DNA from: Streptomyces bambusae
Lineage (GTDB): Bacteria > Actinomycetota > Actinomycetes > Streptomycetales > Streptomycetaceae
DNA length: 42,830 nt
Reading direction: 5' to 3'
Assembly (NCBI RefSeq): GCF_020532645.1
Contig: NZ_JAJAUZ010000059.1
Span: forward strand, 1-42,830
Part shown: positions 16,221-23,564 of the stretch, one piece after another
How the letters are laid out: each line of letters begins with the position of its first letter
Position numbering within the stretch: position 1 is the first letter of the stretch
Program-made: the position numbers and the translations under genes
Notes under the pieces: generated by a model
What the model saw: the letters and a program-made list of their open reading frames with translations, nothing else
The model's database searches: none
Told to the model about the DNA's origin: nothing

Positions 16221-16529
16221 GTGGCCGGGAAGCCGAGCGCAACGATCCGCTACACGACCATGCGGCTGGGCATCTTCTTCGCCTGCCTGGTGGCCGTCCT
16301 GGGCCTGGTGGAGCTCGGTGTGCTGCCGTCCGGGATCGGCGACGCCAACTACATCTGGGTCGTGCTGCTCGCGCTGCTGATCTCCGCGCCGCTGTCCCTC
16401 GTCCTCCTGCGCAAGCAGCGGGACGAGATGTCGCAGCAGATCACGCCGAAGGTCGAGGGCGTGCGCTCCAGGCTCAGCGCGAACCGCAACCAGGAGGACG
16501 AGGCCGACGACGCGGCCCGCACCTCGTAA
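16221..16529 (+). CDS. DUF4229-family membrane protein
   Basis: A 102-aa protein with two membrane segments (MRLGIFFACLVAVLGLVELGVL and NYIWVVLLALLISAPLSLVLL) and a charged cytosolic tail rich in Gln, Arg, Glu and Asp. The layout matches the DUF4229 family of actinobacterial membrane proteins. GTG 16221 is chosen for the AAGG upstream and because longer in-frame extensions are Arg/Gly-rich shadow sequence. A strong hairpin follows. Function unknown. Confidence 0.75.
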   Translation: MAGKPSATIRYTTMRLGIFFACLVAVLGLVELGVLPSGIGDANYIWVVLLALLISAPLSLVLLRKQRDEMSQQITPKVEGVRSRLSANRNQEDEADDAARTS

Positions 16530-16557
16530 GGTTCATCACACCCCAACACGTCACAAA

Positions 16558-16597
16558 CCGCCCCGGTCCCGGACCTCCCCGTCCGTGACCGGGGCGG
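16558..16597 (+). terminator. Hairpin terminator after DUF4229 gene
   Basis: Perfect 11-bp inverted repeat CCGCCCCGGTC / GACCGGGGCGG around an 18-nt loop, 28 nt after the stop codon. It insulates the symporter leader region from upstream transcription. Confidence 0.6.
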
Positions 16598-16655
16598 ATG
16601 CGTTTCCGGGGGCGGGTTCCGGCCACCCGGGGCGGGCGGCGGCCTGTCCGGATCC

Positions 16656-16682
16656 CAAAGTCAGACTTTGAGATTCTCAAAG
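16656..16682. promoter_or_regulatory. Two overlapping perfect palindromes (operator) at symporter promoter
   Basis: CAAAGTC-A-GACTTTG (16656-16670) and CTTTGAGA-T-TCTCAAAG (16666-16682) are both perfect and share CTTTG. The second contains the likely -35 box TTGAGA (16668-16673). A repressor bound here would block polymerase. The sequence is AT-richer than its surroundings. The cognate regulator is not recognised. Confidence 0.7.
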
Positions 16683-16697
16683 CGAAAGTGTTAGCGT
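16668..16697 (+). promoter_or_regulatory. Promoter of leader peptide and symporter
   Basis: TTGAGA (16668-16673), 18-nt spacer, TAGCGT (16692-16697). Six nt separate the -10 box from ATG 16704, so transcription should start at the leader peptide's start codon (leaderless). Confidence 0.55.
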
Positions 16698-16703
16698 CTC
16701 AAC

Positions 16704-16808
16704 ATGTTGACCGCAGCCGCGCACCGATCCCCCAGGAGCCTCCCGCTCGTGGCGCGCCGGCACGTCGACCTCTGCCGCCGCATCTCCGCGGCCTGCTGCT
16801 GTCGCTGA
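16704..16808 (+). CDS. Poly-cysteine leader peptide (putative attenuator uORF)
   Basis: A 34-aa ORF reading MLTAAAHR..., then ARRHVDLCRRISAACCCR, then TGA. The RRHVDLxRRxSAxC pattern is that of the short 'putative leader peptide' genes found upstream of sulfur and transport genes in Streptomyces, as I recall them. Three consecutive Cys codons (TGC TGC TGT, 16794-16802) come just before the stop. Leaderless poly-Cys uORFs are known in mycobacteria as cysteine-responsive attenuators. Ribosome stalling here would alter folding of the downstream hairpins and hence expression of the symporter gene. The peptide is unlikely to act as a protein. Confidence 0.75.
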   Translation: MLTAAAHRSPRSLPLVARRHVDLCRRISAACCCR

Positions 16809-16811
16809 AAC

Positions 16812-16884
16812 CTCGGCTCCGCGCGAGAGTCTGAACCGAGCCCTGCGACTCGGCAGCGGTCCCGGCCGGTCGTTCCGGCTGCCG
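16812..16884 (+). promoter_or_regulatory. Mutually exclusive hairpins between leader peptide and symporter
   Basis: CTCGG (16812-16816) can pair with CCGAG (16836-16840). CCGAG can instead pair with CTCGG (16849-16853). That segment overlaps CGGCAGC (16851-16857), which pairs with GCTGCCG (16878-16884). The chain of alternatives begins 4 nt after the leader stop codon and has the logic of an attenuator. Short stems arise by chance in DNA this GC-rich, so this is inference. Confidence 0.45.
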
Positions 16885-16966
16885 CACCGCGCACCCAGCA
16901 CCCGCAGAACCCCGCCCCGCCCCCGTGCGCCATCCCCCGTGCGTCGTCCCCCCCCGGAGTGTGTCC

Positions 16967-18307
16967 GTGTCCGCGATACCGAAGAGCCCGAGTCAGGCCT
17001 CGCCCTCGGCGAGCCCGTCCGCCGGGTTCAAGCTGCCCTTCAAGCTGCCCTTCTGGGCGCAGATCGTCGCCGGCCTCGTGCTCGGCGTGCTGCTCGGCTG
17101 GCTCGCCCGCAGCCAGGACATCGGCTGGCTGTACACGACCCTGGAGAAGGTCGGTGACATCTTCGTCCAGCTGCTGAAGCTGGCCGTCGCCCCGCTCGTC
17201 TTCTTCGCGATCCTGGTGTCGATCACCAACCTCCGCAAGGTCAACAACGCCGCGCGGCTGGCCTCCCGCACCCTCCTCTGGTTCATGATCACCTCGCTGA
17301 TCGCGGTCGGCATCGGCCTCGCCATCGGCCTGCTGACCAACCCGGGGGCGGGCACCGGCCTCACCCCGAAGGACGGCAAGACCCCCGAGCACACGGGCTC
17401 GTGGATCGACTTCCTCACCGGCATCGTGCCGAGCGACGTGATCACCCCGTTCACCGAGCTGAACGTCCTGCAGATCGTCTTCATGGCCGCCGTCGCCGGC
17501 ATCGCCGCGCTCCAGCTCGGCGAGAAGGCCGCCCCGGTCCTCGCCTTCAGCGAGTCCGTCCTGGAGCTGCTCCAGAAGGCGCTGTGGTGGGTCATCCGGC
17601 TCGCCCCGATCGGCACCGTCGGCCTCATCGGCTACGCCATCGCCGACTACGGCTGGGACCTCATCGGCAAGTACGCGACCTTCACCGCGGACGTGTACAT
17701 CGGCTGCGCCCTGGTGATGTTCGGCGTGTACCCGCTGCTCCTCGCCACCGTCGCCAAGGTCAGCCCGCTCCAGTTCTTCAAGGGCGCCTGGCCGGCGATC
17801 CAGCTGGCCTTCGTCTCCCGCTCCTCGGTCGGCACCATGCCGGTCACCCAGAAGGTCACCGAGCGCCTCGGCGTCCCGAAGGAGTACGCCTCCTTCGCCG
17901 TCCCGTTCGGCGCCACCACCAAGATGGACGGCTGCGCCGCGATCTACCCCGCGCTCGCCGCGATCTTCATCGCGCAGATCTTCGACGTCCCGCTGGGCGT
18001 GGGCGACTACCTGCTGATCGCCTTCGTCTCGGTCGTCGGCTCGGCGGCCACCGCGGGACTCACCGGCGCCACGGTCATGCTGACCCTGACCCTCTCCACC
18101 CTGGGCCTCCCGCTGGAGGGCGTCGGCCTGCTGCTGGCCATCGACCCGGTCCTCGACATGATGCGCACCGCCACCAACGTCGCCGGCCAGGCCCTCGTCC
18201 CGGTCGTCGTCGCCTCCCGCGAGGGCATCCTCGACCGCGACGCGTACGCCAAGGCCTCCGCGTCCCCGCTGGACGGGGCGGCCGCCCCGGCACCCGCGGC
18301 CGCCTGA
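16967..18307 (+). CDS. DAACS-family cation:dicarboxylate (or cystine) symporter
   Basis: A 446-aa membrane transporter of the glutamate/dicarboxylate/cystine symporter family. It has about eight membrane helices, a Ser-rich re-entrant loop (SRSSVGTMPVTQKV) and the substrate/Na region FGATTKMDGCAAIYPALAAIFIAQ. Annotation pipelines would call it DctA-like. The poly-Cys leader peptide upstream suggests the substrate may be cystine, as for TcyP-type members; that is inference. GTG 16967 is chosen because GGAG at 16956-16959 is correctly spaced. The N-terminal ~20 residues are Ser/Pro/Ala-rich. A very strong terminator follows. Confidence 0.85.
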   Translation: MSAIPKSPSQASPSASPSAGFKLPFKLPFWAQIVAGLVLGVLLGWLARSQDIGWLYTTLEKVGDIFVQLLKLAVAPLVFFAILVSITNLRKVNNAARLASRTLLWFMITSLIAVGIGLAIGLLTNPGAGTGLTPKDGKTPEHTGSWIDFLTGIVPSDVITPFTELNVLQIVFMAAVAGIAALQLGEKAAPVLAFSESVLELLQKALWWVIRLAPIGTVGLIGYAIADYGWDLIGKYATFTADVYIGCALVMFGVYPLLLATVAKVSPLQFFKGAWPAIQLAFVSRSSVGTMPVTQKVTERLGVPKEYASFAVPFGATTKMDGCAAIYPALAAIFIAQIFDVPLGVGDYLLIAFVSVVGSAATAGLTGATVMLTLTLSTLGLPLEGVGLLLAIDPVLDMMRTATNVAGQALVPVVVASREGILDRDAYAKASASPLDGAAAPAPAAA

Positions 18308-18430
18308 CCTGCCGCACTCCGGGTGACGGGTCCGGGCCGCAGTACCTCTGGTCCTGCTCAAATCCCTGTGCAAGCCCGCCCGCCGCACTGATCATGACCG
18401 TGGGACGGCGCCCCTGGACGCCCCCGGAAA

Positions 18431-18466
18431 CCGCAGCCCCCGCCACCCTCCCGGCGGGGGCTGCGG
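18431..18466 (+). terminator. Strong hairpin terminator after symporter gene
   Basis: Perfect 14-bp inverted repeat CCGCAGCCCCCGCC / GGCGGGGGCTGCGG with an 8-nt loop. The rest of 18308-18567 holds only the operator described next. Confidence 0.7.
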
Positions 18467-18512
18467 TCGTGTGCGGGGTGTGCCGGTCCTGTGCAGGGGG
18501 TTCTCAGCCGGG

Positions 18513-18541
18513 TTACCCGTCGGTTTAATTACCGGCGGTAA
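18513..18541. promoter_or_regulatory. Operator-like palindrome before acyl-CoA synthetase gene
   Basis: TTACC-GGC-GGTAA (18529-18541) is a perfect palindrome, with a further TTACC half-site at 18513-18517. The spacer is AT-rich (TTTAATTA). It lies 26 bp before the GTG start. Such sites suit TetR-type regulators of fatty-acid genes; the regulator itself is not in the window. Confidence 0.5.
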
Positions 18542-18567
18542 CTAGTTGCCCGGACGGGAGGCGTGCC

Positions 18568-20502
18568 GTGTCGTACGAGCAGAGAGCCGTTGCCGATGCC
18601 AGTGCCGGAGGGGCCGCAGCGGCCGGAACCCGGCTCGTGGAGCCCCTGAAGCGGGTGGACGGCGGGGTGGTCCGCGAGGTGTTCGTCCCCCCGCTGGCCG
18701 CCGAGCCGCAGCGCGGGTCGCTCGGGGACATCCCGTACGACAACGCAGCCGAGGCGCCCGCGGAGGTCGTCCTCTCCCGGAAGCAGCCGGACGGGAGCTG
18801 GGCGGACGTCACCGCCGCGGAGTTCGCCGCCGAGGTGACCGCCGTCGCGAAGGGCCTGATCGCCGAGGGGCTCCAGTGGGGCGACCGGATCGCGATCATG
18901 GCGCGCACCACCTACGAGTGGACCCTGCTGGACTTCGCGGCCTGGGCCGCCGGACTGATCACCGTACCGATCTACCCCACCTCGTCGGCCCTCCAGGCCC
19001 GCTGGATCATCCACGACTCGGGCACCGTGGCCTGCGCCGTCGAGGACACCGCCCAGGCCCGGATGATCAGCACCCAGCGGGCCCACCTGCCCGGGCTGCT
19101 GCACCTGTGGGAGTTCGACACCGGCGCCGTCGACCGGCTCAAGCGGGCCGGGGCGCACCTCGCGGACGAGGAGGTCGCCGCCCGCCGGGCGATGACCGGC
19201 CCGCCGTCCGTGGCCACCGTCATCTACACCTCCGGCACCACCGGCCGACCCAAGGGCTGCGTGATCACCCATGCGAACTTCTTCGCCGAGGTCGACAACG
19301 CGATCGAGCTGCTCTACCCGGTGTTCAAGAACCTCAGCAGCGAGCCCGCCGCCACCCTGCTCTTCCTGCCGCTGTCCCACGTCTTCGGCCGCATGGTGGC
19401 CATCGGCTGCCTGCGCGCCCGGGTCCGGCTCGGCCACGCGCCGAGCATCCAGACCGAGGACCTGCTGCGCGACCTCGGCGGCTTCCGGCCGACGTTCCTG
19501 CTGGCCATCCCGTACGTGCTGGAGAAGGTGTTCAACACCGGCCGGGCCACCGCCGAGAAGATCGGCCGCGCCGCCTCCTTCGACCGGGCGGCCCGGATCG
19601 CCCGCCGCTACGGCGAGGCCGTCGAGGCGCAGGAGCACGGCACCGGCAGCGGGCCCGGGCTCGGCCTGCGGCTCGCCCGCGGCCTGTACGACCCGCTCGT
19701 GTACCGGCGGATCCGGACCGCGCTCGGCGGCCGCGTCCGGTACGTCATCACCGGCGGCTCCCCGCTCGGCCACCGCCTCTCCGCCTTCTACGCGGGCGCC
19801 GGCATCGACGTGTACGAGGGCTACGGCCTGACCGAGACCACCGGCGCCAGCACCGTCACCCCGCCGCTGAAACCCCGCCTCGGCACGGTCGGCTGGCCGC
19901 TGCCCGGCACCTCGGTGCGGATCGCCGACGACGGCGAGGTGCTGCTGCGCGGCGGCCACGTCTTCGGCGGCTACTGGAACGGCGAACGCGGTGTCGTCGA
20001 GCCCGCCACCGACGCCGCCGCCTGGCTGCCCACCGGCGACCTCGGGGCCCTCGACGCCGAGGGCTACCTGACGATCACCGGCCGCAAGAAGGACATCATC
20101 ATCACCTCCGGCGGCAAGAACGTGGCCCCGGCCCCGCTGGAGGACTGGCTGCGCGCCCATCCGCTGGTCGGCCAGTGCATGGTCCTCGGCGACGACCGGC
20201 CGTACGTCACCGCCCTGATCACGCTGGAGCCGGACGGGCTGCGGCACTGGCGGCAGATGCGGCGCAAGGAGCACCTGCGGACCGCGGAGCTGGTCCGTGA
20301 CGAGGATCTGCTCGCCGAACTCCAGCGGGCCGTGGACGAGGCGAACCAGCTGGTGTCCCGGGCCGAGTCGATCCGCCGGTTCGCCGTGCTGCCGGGCGAC
20401 TTCACCGAGGAGCGGGGGCACCTGACCCCGTCCCTCAAGCTGAAGCGGGCCGCCGTCGTACGCGACTTCGCGGAGGAGATCGAGGAGCTGTACCGGAAGT
20501 AG
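18568..20502 (+). CDS. Long-chain acyl-CoA synthetase (AMP-forming)
   Basis: A 644-aa ANL-superfamily enzyme that activates a carboxylic (probably long-chain fatty) acid to its CoA ester via an acyl-adenylate. The P-loop-like motif TVIYTSGTTGRPKG is at about residues 218-231 and the A5 motif YEGYGLTET at about 417. The hinge and A8 region is WLPTGDLGALDAEGYLTITGRKKDIIITSGGKNV. The LFLPLSHVFGRMV and ETTYEWT-type regions match FadD15-like proteins. The start is GTG 18568 with GGAG 8 nt upstream. It is monocistronic between two hairpins. Confidence 0.9.
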   Translation: MSYEQRAVADASAGGAAAAGTRLVEPLKRVDGGVVREVFVPPLAAEPQRGSLGDIPYDNAAEAPAEVVLSRKQPDGSWADVTAAEFAAEVTAVAKGLIAEGLQWGDRIAIMARTTYEWTLLDFAAWAAGLITVPIYPTSSALQARWIIHDSGTVACAVEDTAQARMISTQRAHLPGLLHLWEFDTGAVDRLKRAGAHLADEEVAARRAMTGPPSVATVIYTSGTTGRPKGCVITHANFFAEVDNAIELLYPVFKNLSSEPAATLLFLPLSHVFGRMVAIGCLRARVRLGHAPSIQTEDLLRDLGGFRPTFLLAIPYVLEKVFNTGRATAEKIGRAASFDRAARIARRYGEAVEAQEHGTGSGPGLGLRLARGLYDPLVYRRIRTALGGRVRYVITGGSPLGHRLSAFYAGAGIDVYEGYGLTETTGASTVTPPLKPRLGTVGWPLPGTSVRIADDGEVLLRGGHVFGGYWNGERGVVEPATDAAAWLPTGDLGALDAEGYLTITGRKKDIIITSGGKNVAPAPLEDWLRAHPLVGQCMVLGDDRPYVTALITLEPDGLRHWRQMRRKEHLRTAELVRDEDLLAELQRAVDEANQLVSRAESIRRFAVLPGDFTEERGHLTPSLKLKRAAVVRDFAEEIEELYRK

Positions 20503-20510
20503 CACGGCCG

Positions 20511-20545
20511 GGTGCCGCGGGCGCGACGGGCGCGGCCGCGGCACC
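20511..20545 (+). terminator. Hairpin terminator after acyl-CoA synthetase gene
   Basis: Perfect 10-bp stem GGTGCCGCGG / CCGCGGCACC, 8 nt after the stop codon. A -10-like TATGGT (20551-20556) follows and may start the hydrolase transcript. Confidence 0.55.
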
Positions 20546-20585
20546 CCGCCTATGGTGGTGCGGGGGTGTCCCGAGGAGGGGTGCC

Positions 20586-22130
20586 GTGCACCGGATCCTT
20601 TCCCGTACGGCGGCCGTCGGCTGTGCCGCCGTCCTGCTGGCGGCGCTCGCCCTGGCACCGGCCCCCGCGGCGGCCGGATCCCTGCCGTCCGCCGCGCCAC
20701 CGCGGTCCGCCGCGCCCGCGCCGTCCGCCGCGCCCGCCCGCATCGACTGGCGGCCCTGCGAGAACGGCGTCCGGGACATGCAGTGCGGCACCCTCGACGT
20801 GCCCCTCGACCACGCCGTGCCCGCCAAGGGCACCGTCACGCTCGCGCTCGCGCGGATCCCGGCGACCGGGCGGCACCGGCTGGGATCGCTGCTCCTGAAC
20901 TTCGGCGGGCCCGGCGCCTCCGGCGTCGACACCCTCGCCGGCACCGCCCGGGAGTTCGCCGACCTCGGCGAGGCGTACGACCTGGTGACCTTCGACCCGC
21001 GCGGGATCGGCGGCAGCGCACCCGTCAGCTGCGGCGGCGCGCTGGACACCGGGGTGCCGCCGGGGGCCGACGCGGCCGCCGCGCTGGCCTCGCTGCGGGC
21101 GGTGGTGCGGCAGTGCGAGCGGCACTCCGGGCCGGTCCTGCCGTACATCGGGACCGTGTACGCCGCCCGCGACCTGGACCTCATCCGGCAGGCCCTCGGC
21201 GAGCGCCGGCTCGACTACCTCGGCTTCTCGTACGGGACCCGGCTCGGCGCCGTGTACGCGGCCCAGTTCCCGCGGCGTACCGGGCGGATGGTCCTCGACG
21301 GGGTGGACACCCTCACCGAGCCGCTCGCCGAGCAGGCGCTGGTCTCGGCGCAGGGGCAGCAGCGGGCATTCGACAACTTCCTCACGTGGTGCGCGCACCA
21401 GCGGGGGTGCGTGTACGGGACCAACACCCGCCTCGCGAAGGAGCGGGCCGCGGCGCTGGTGGCCCGGCTCGACCGGCAGCCGCTGGCGGGCTGGGACGGC
21501 TCGTACTTCACCGGGCAGGACGCGGCCGACGCGATCGGGGCGGCGCTGTACAGCCGGGAGCTGTGGCCGCCGCTGGCGCGGGGGCTCGCGATGCTGGAGC
21601 GGGACGAGGACCCGAGCGGACTGCTGGAGCTGGGCGGGCCGGTCGCGCCGGAGGACGAGGAGGTCACGGGCCGGCCGGTGCCCGCCGACAACGAGGCCGC
21701 GGCCCTGACGGCCGTCAACTGCGCGGACGATCCGGACCGTTCCGCCGACGGGCGGGAACCGGCGGCCGTGGAGCGGGACATCGAGGCCCTCTCCGCGGAA
21801 TTCCGGGCCGTGTCGCCGGTGTTCGGGCCGCGCCAGCTGATGACCGTGCTGGCCTGTTACGGGCGGCCGGCCGGCACCGACTTCATCCGGCGGATCGACC
21901 GTCCGGGCGCGCCGCGGATGCTGCTGGTCGGCACGCGGGGCGACCCCGCGACCCCCTACCGCTGGACGGAGGAAACCGCCGCCCGCCTCGGCTCGGCGGT
22001 CGTCCTCGACTACAAGGGCGACGGCCACGGGGCATACCCCGCGTCCGCGTGTGTCCGTGAGCGGGTCGACGCCTTCCTGATCGACGGCAAGCTGCCGTCA
22101 GGCACCCGCTCCTGCCCGGCCTCGGGCTGA
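20586..22130 (+). CDS. Secreted alpha/beta hydrolase, TAP-like (peptidase S33 type)
   Basis: A 514-aa exported hydrolase. The signal peptide (residues ~1-31) ends APAAAAG and is followed by an Ala/Pro/Ser-rich linker. The oxyanion region is LNFGGPGASGVDTLAG, the nucleophile elbow LGFSYGT (S215), the acid LLVGTRGDPATPY, and the histidine YKGDGHGAYPAS. The C-terminal TAP-like domain is the one seen in Streptomyces tripeptidyl aminopeptidases and proline iminopeptidase relatives. It probably degrades peptides or esters outside the cell. GTG 20586 follows GAGGAGGG. The first of four secreted-protein genes in a row. Confidence 0.88.
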   Translation: MHRILSRTAAVGCAAVLLAALALAPAPAAAGSLPSAAPPRSAAPAPSAAPARIDWRPCENGVRDMQCGTLDVPLDHAVPAKGTVTLALARIPATGRHRLGSLLLNFGGPGASGVDTLAGTAREFADLGEAYDLVTFDPRGIGGSAPVSCGGALDTGVPPGADAAAALASLRAVVRQCERHSGPVLPYIGTVYAARDLDLIRQALGERRLDYLGFSYGTRLGAVYAAQFPRRTGRMVLDGVDTLTEPLAEQALVSAQGQQRAFDNFLTWCAHQRGCVYGTNTRLAKERAAALVARLDRQPLAGWDGSYFTGQDAADAIGAALYSRELWPPLARGLAMLERDEDPSGLLELGGPVAPEDEEVTGRPVPADNEAAALTAVNCADDPDRSADGREPAAVERDIEALSAEFRAVSPVFGPRQLMTVLACYGRPAGTDFIRRIDRPGAPRMLLVGTRGDPATPYRWTEETAARLGSAVVLDYKGDGHGAYPASACVRERVDAFLIDGKLPSGTRSCPASG

Positions 22131-22138
22131 CCCTTCAC

Positions 22139-22165
22139 ACCCCGGGCTCCGCCGCGGACCCCGCG
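22139..22165 (+). repeat. Partial match to dispersed repeat end
   Basis: CCCCGGGCTCCGCC then GCGGACCCC resembles the left end of the dispersed element at 37803. It joins directly onto the long palindrome that follows. Confidence 0.35.
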
Positions 22166-22211
22166 CCTCACGCTCCCCCAGCCCCTGGGGCTGGGGGAGC
22201 GTGAGGCGCGG
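22161..22211. terminator. 51-bp perfect palindrome, probable bidirectional terminator
   Basis: Left arm CCGCGCCTCACGCTCCCCCA plus GCCCC pairs perfectly with the right arm around a single central T (22186), giving a 25-bp stem. It is the longest perfect inverted repeat I found. It separates the hydrolase gene from the first FG-GAP gene. Confidence 0.7.
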
Positions 22212-22314
22212 CGGGGGCCGGGGCGAAAACCCGCTCGCGTGCTCGTTATGATCCGGCCATCATTCCGGTGCCGGCATCCGGCCACCGCACACGCACAGCC
22301 ATCGGGGGACATCC

Positions 22315-23538
22315 GTGCGTCCGAAGACCCACCGCGCCGCCGTGACCGCCCTCGCCGCGGTCACCCTGGCCCTCGCCGCCCCGGCCGCACCCGCTGCCGC
22401 CGCGAGCGGCTTCGACCGCTGCGCCTGGGGCAACCTCTGCCTGTTCAGCGGCCCCGTCGGCGAAGGCGACATGCTCGTCGTCAAGAGCGGCGGCCGCCTG
22501 GACCTGGGCACCTGGAACAACAGGGCCAGCTCGTTCGCGAACTACACCGAGCACCCCGTCTGCTTCCACAAGGAGCCCGCGCTCGCCAACCCGCTCGCCA
22601 GCACCCACTTCTACGTCGGGAGCGGCACCTTCGACGAGACCGCCGAACCCGATTTCGACAACAACGTCAGCTCCTTCGACCTCGGTCCCGAGGCCGACCA
22701 ATGGTGCGGCGGCGAGTCCCGCTTCCCGGTGTTCCAGTACGACGGCCCCGCCGCCCCGCGCCCCGCCCCCGTCCCCGCCGAGGCGGCCTTCGGCGACCTG
22801 AACGGCGACGGCTGGGCCGACCTGGCCGGCCGCAACAAGTTCGGCCAGCTGTGGAGCAGCAACTCGTACGAGAGCGGCGCCAAGGAGGGCGTGCTCGTCG
22901 GCGCCGGCTGGAACGCCATGACGAAGCTGACCCGGCACGGCGACCACAACGGCGACGGCCGCGAGGACCTGTACGCCCGCGACACCGCCGGCGTCCTCTG
23001 GTTCTACCCGGGCACCGGCACCGGCACCTTCGGCACCCGCGTGAAGATCGGCGCCGGCTGGAACACCATGGCCGACCTGGCCGCCGCCGGCGACCTCACC
23101 GGCGACGGCCGCCGCGACCTGCTGGCCGCCGACACCACCGGCGTGCTGTGGACGTACCCAGGCAACGGCAAGGGCGGCTTCGGCACCCGCACCAAGGTCG
23201 GCGCGGGCTGGAAGGTCATGAACGAACTCGTCGGCGCCGGCGACCTGAACGGCGACCGGCGCTCCGACCTGGTCGCCCGCGACACCACCGGCCGGCTGTG
23301 GCTCTACCCCGGCAACGGCAAGGCCGCCTTCGGTGCCCGCAAGCTCATCGGCACCGGCGGCTGGAACGGCCTCACCGAACTCACCGGCGCCGGCGACGTC
23401 ACCGGCGACGGCCGCCCCGACCTTGTCGCTCACCACCGCAAGGACAACACCCTGCGGGTCTACCCCGGAGCCGCCGGCGGTGCGCTGAAGGCCCCCGCCA
23501 CCCTGGCCGGCGTCCCGGACCCCACCTTCGTCTTCTGA
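22315..23538 (+). CDS. Secreted I36-like / FG-GAP repeat protein
   Basis: A 407-aa secreted protein. The signal peptide (~1-35) ends APAAAASG. An N-terminal ~120-residue module (FDRCAWGNLCLFSGPVGEGDMLVV...; SSFANYTEHPVCFH) has the paired cysteines and small-residue turns of peptidase-inhibitor family I36 / crystallin-like domains. About five FG-GAP/VCBS units of ~45-50 residues follow (GDLNGDGWADLAGR; GDHNGDGREDLYAR; GDLTGDGRRDLLA; and so on), each with a calcium-loop-like DxNxDGxxD. These would form a beta-propeller. GTG 22315 follows CGGGGGA. The next gene is a paralogue 26 bp downstream. Confidence 0.82.
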   Translation: MRPKTHRAAVTALAAVTLALAAPAAPAAAASGFDRCAWGNLCLFSGPVGEGDMLVVKSGGRLDLGTWNNRASSFANYTEHPVCFHKEPALANPLASTHFYVGSGTFDETAEPDFDNNVSSFDLGPEADQWCGGESRFPVFQYDGPAAPRPAPVPAEAAFGDLNGDGWADLAGRNKFGQLWSSNSYESGAKEGVLVGAGWNAMTKLTRHGDHNGDGREDLYARDTAGVLWFYPGTGTGTFGTRVKIGAGWNTMADLAAAGDLTGDGRRDLLAADTTGVLWTYPGNGKGGFGTRTKVGAGWKVMNELVGAGDLNGDRRSDLVARDTTGRLWLYPGNGKAAFGARKLIGTGGWNGLTELTGAGDVTGDGRPDLVAHHRKDNTLRVYPGAAGGALKAPATLAGVPDPTFVF

Positions 23539-23564
23539 TCCCTCCCCGCCCTGGAGCCCGCTTC

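Noticed and set aside
16812..16884. Classical terminator-type attenuator with a T-run
   Set aside because: Hairpins exist, but no T-run follows, so I describe them only as mutually exclusive structures. Control might act on translation or through Rho instead.
16691..18388. 565-aa open frame antisense to the symporter
   Set aside because: Asp/Gly/Arg-rich shadow frame; the symporter frame has clear membrane helices and family motifs.
18529..20700. 723-aa open frame antisense to the acyl-CoA synthetase
   Set aside because: No recognisable domain, and the sense frame contains all adenylate-forming motifs.
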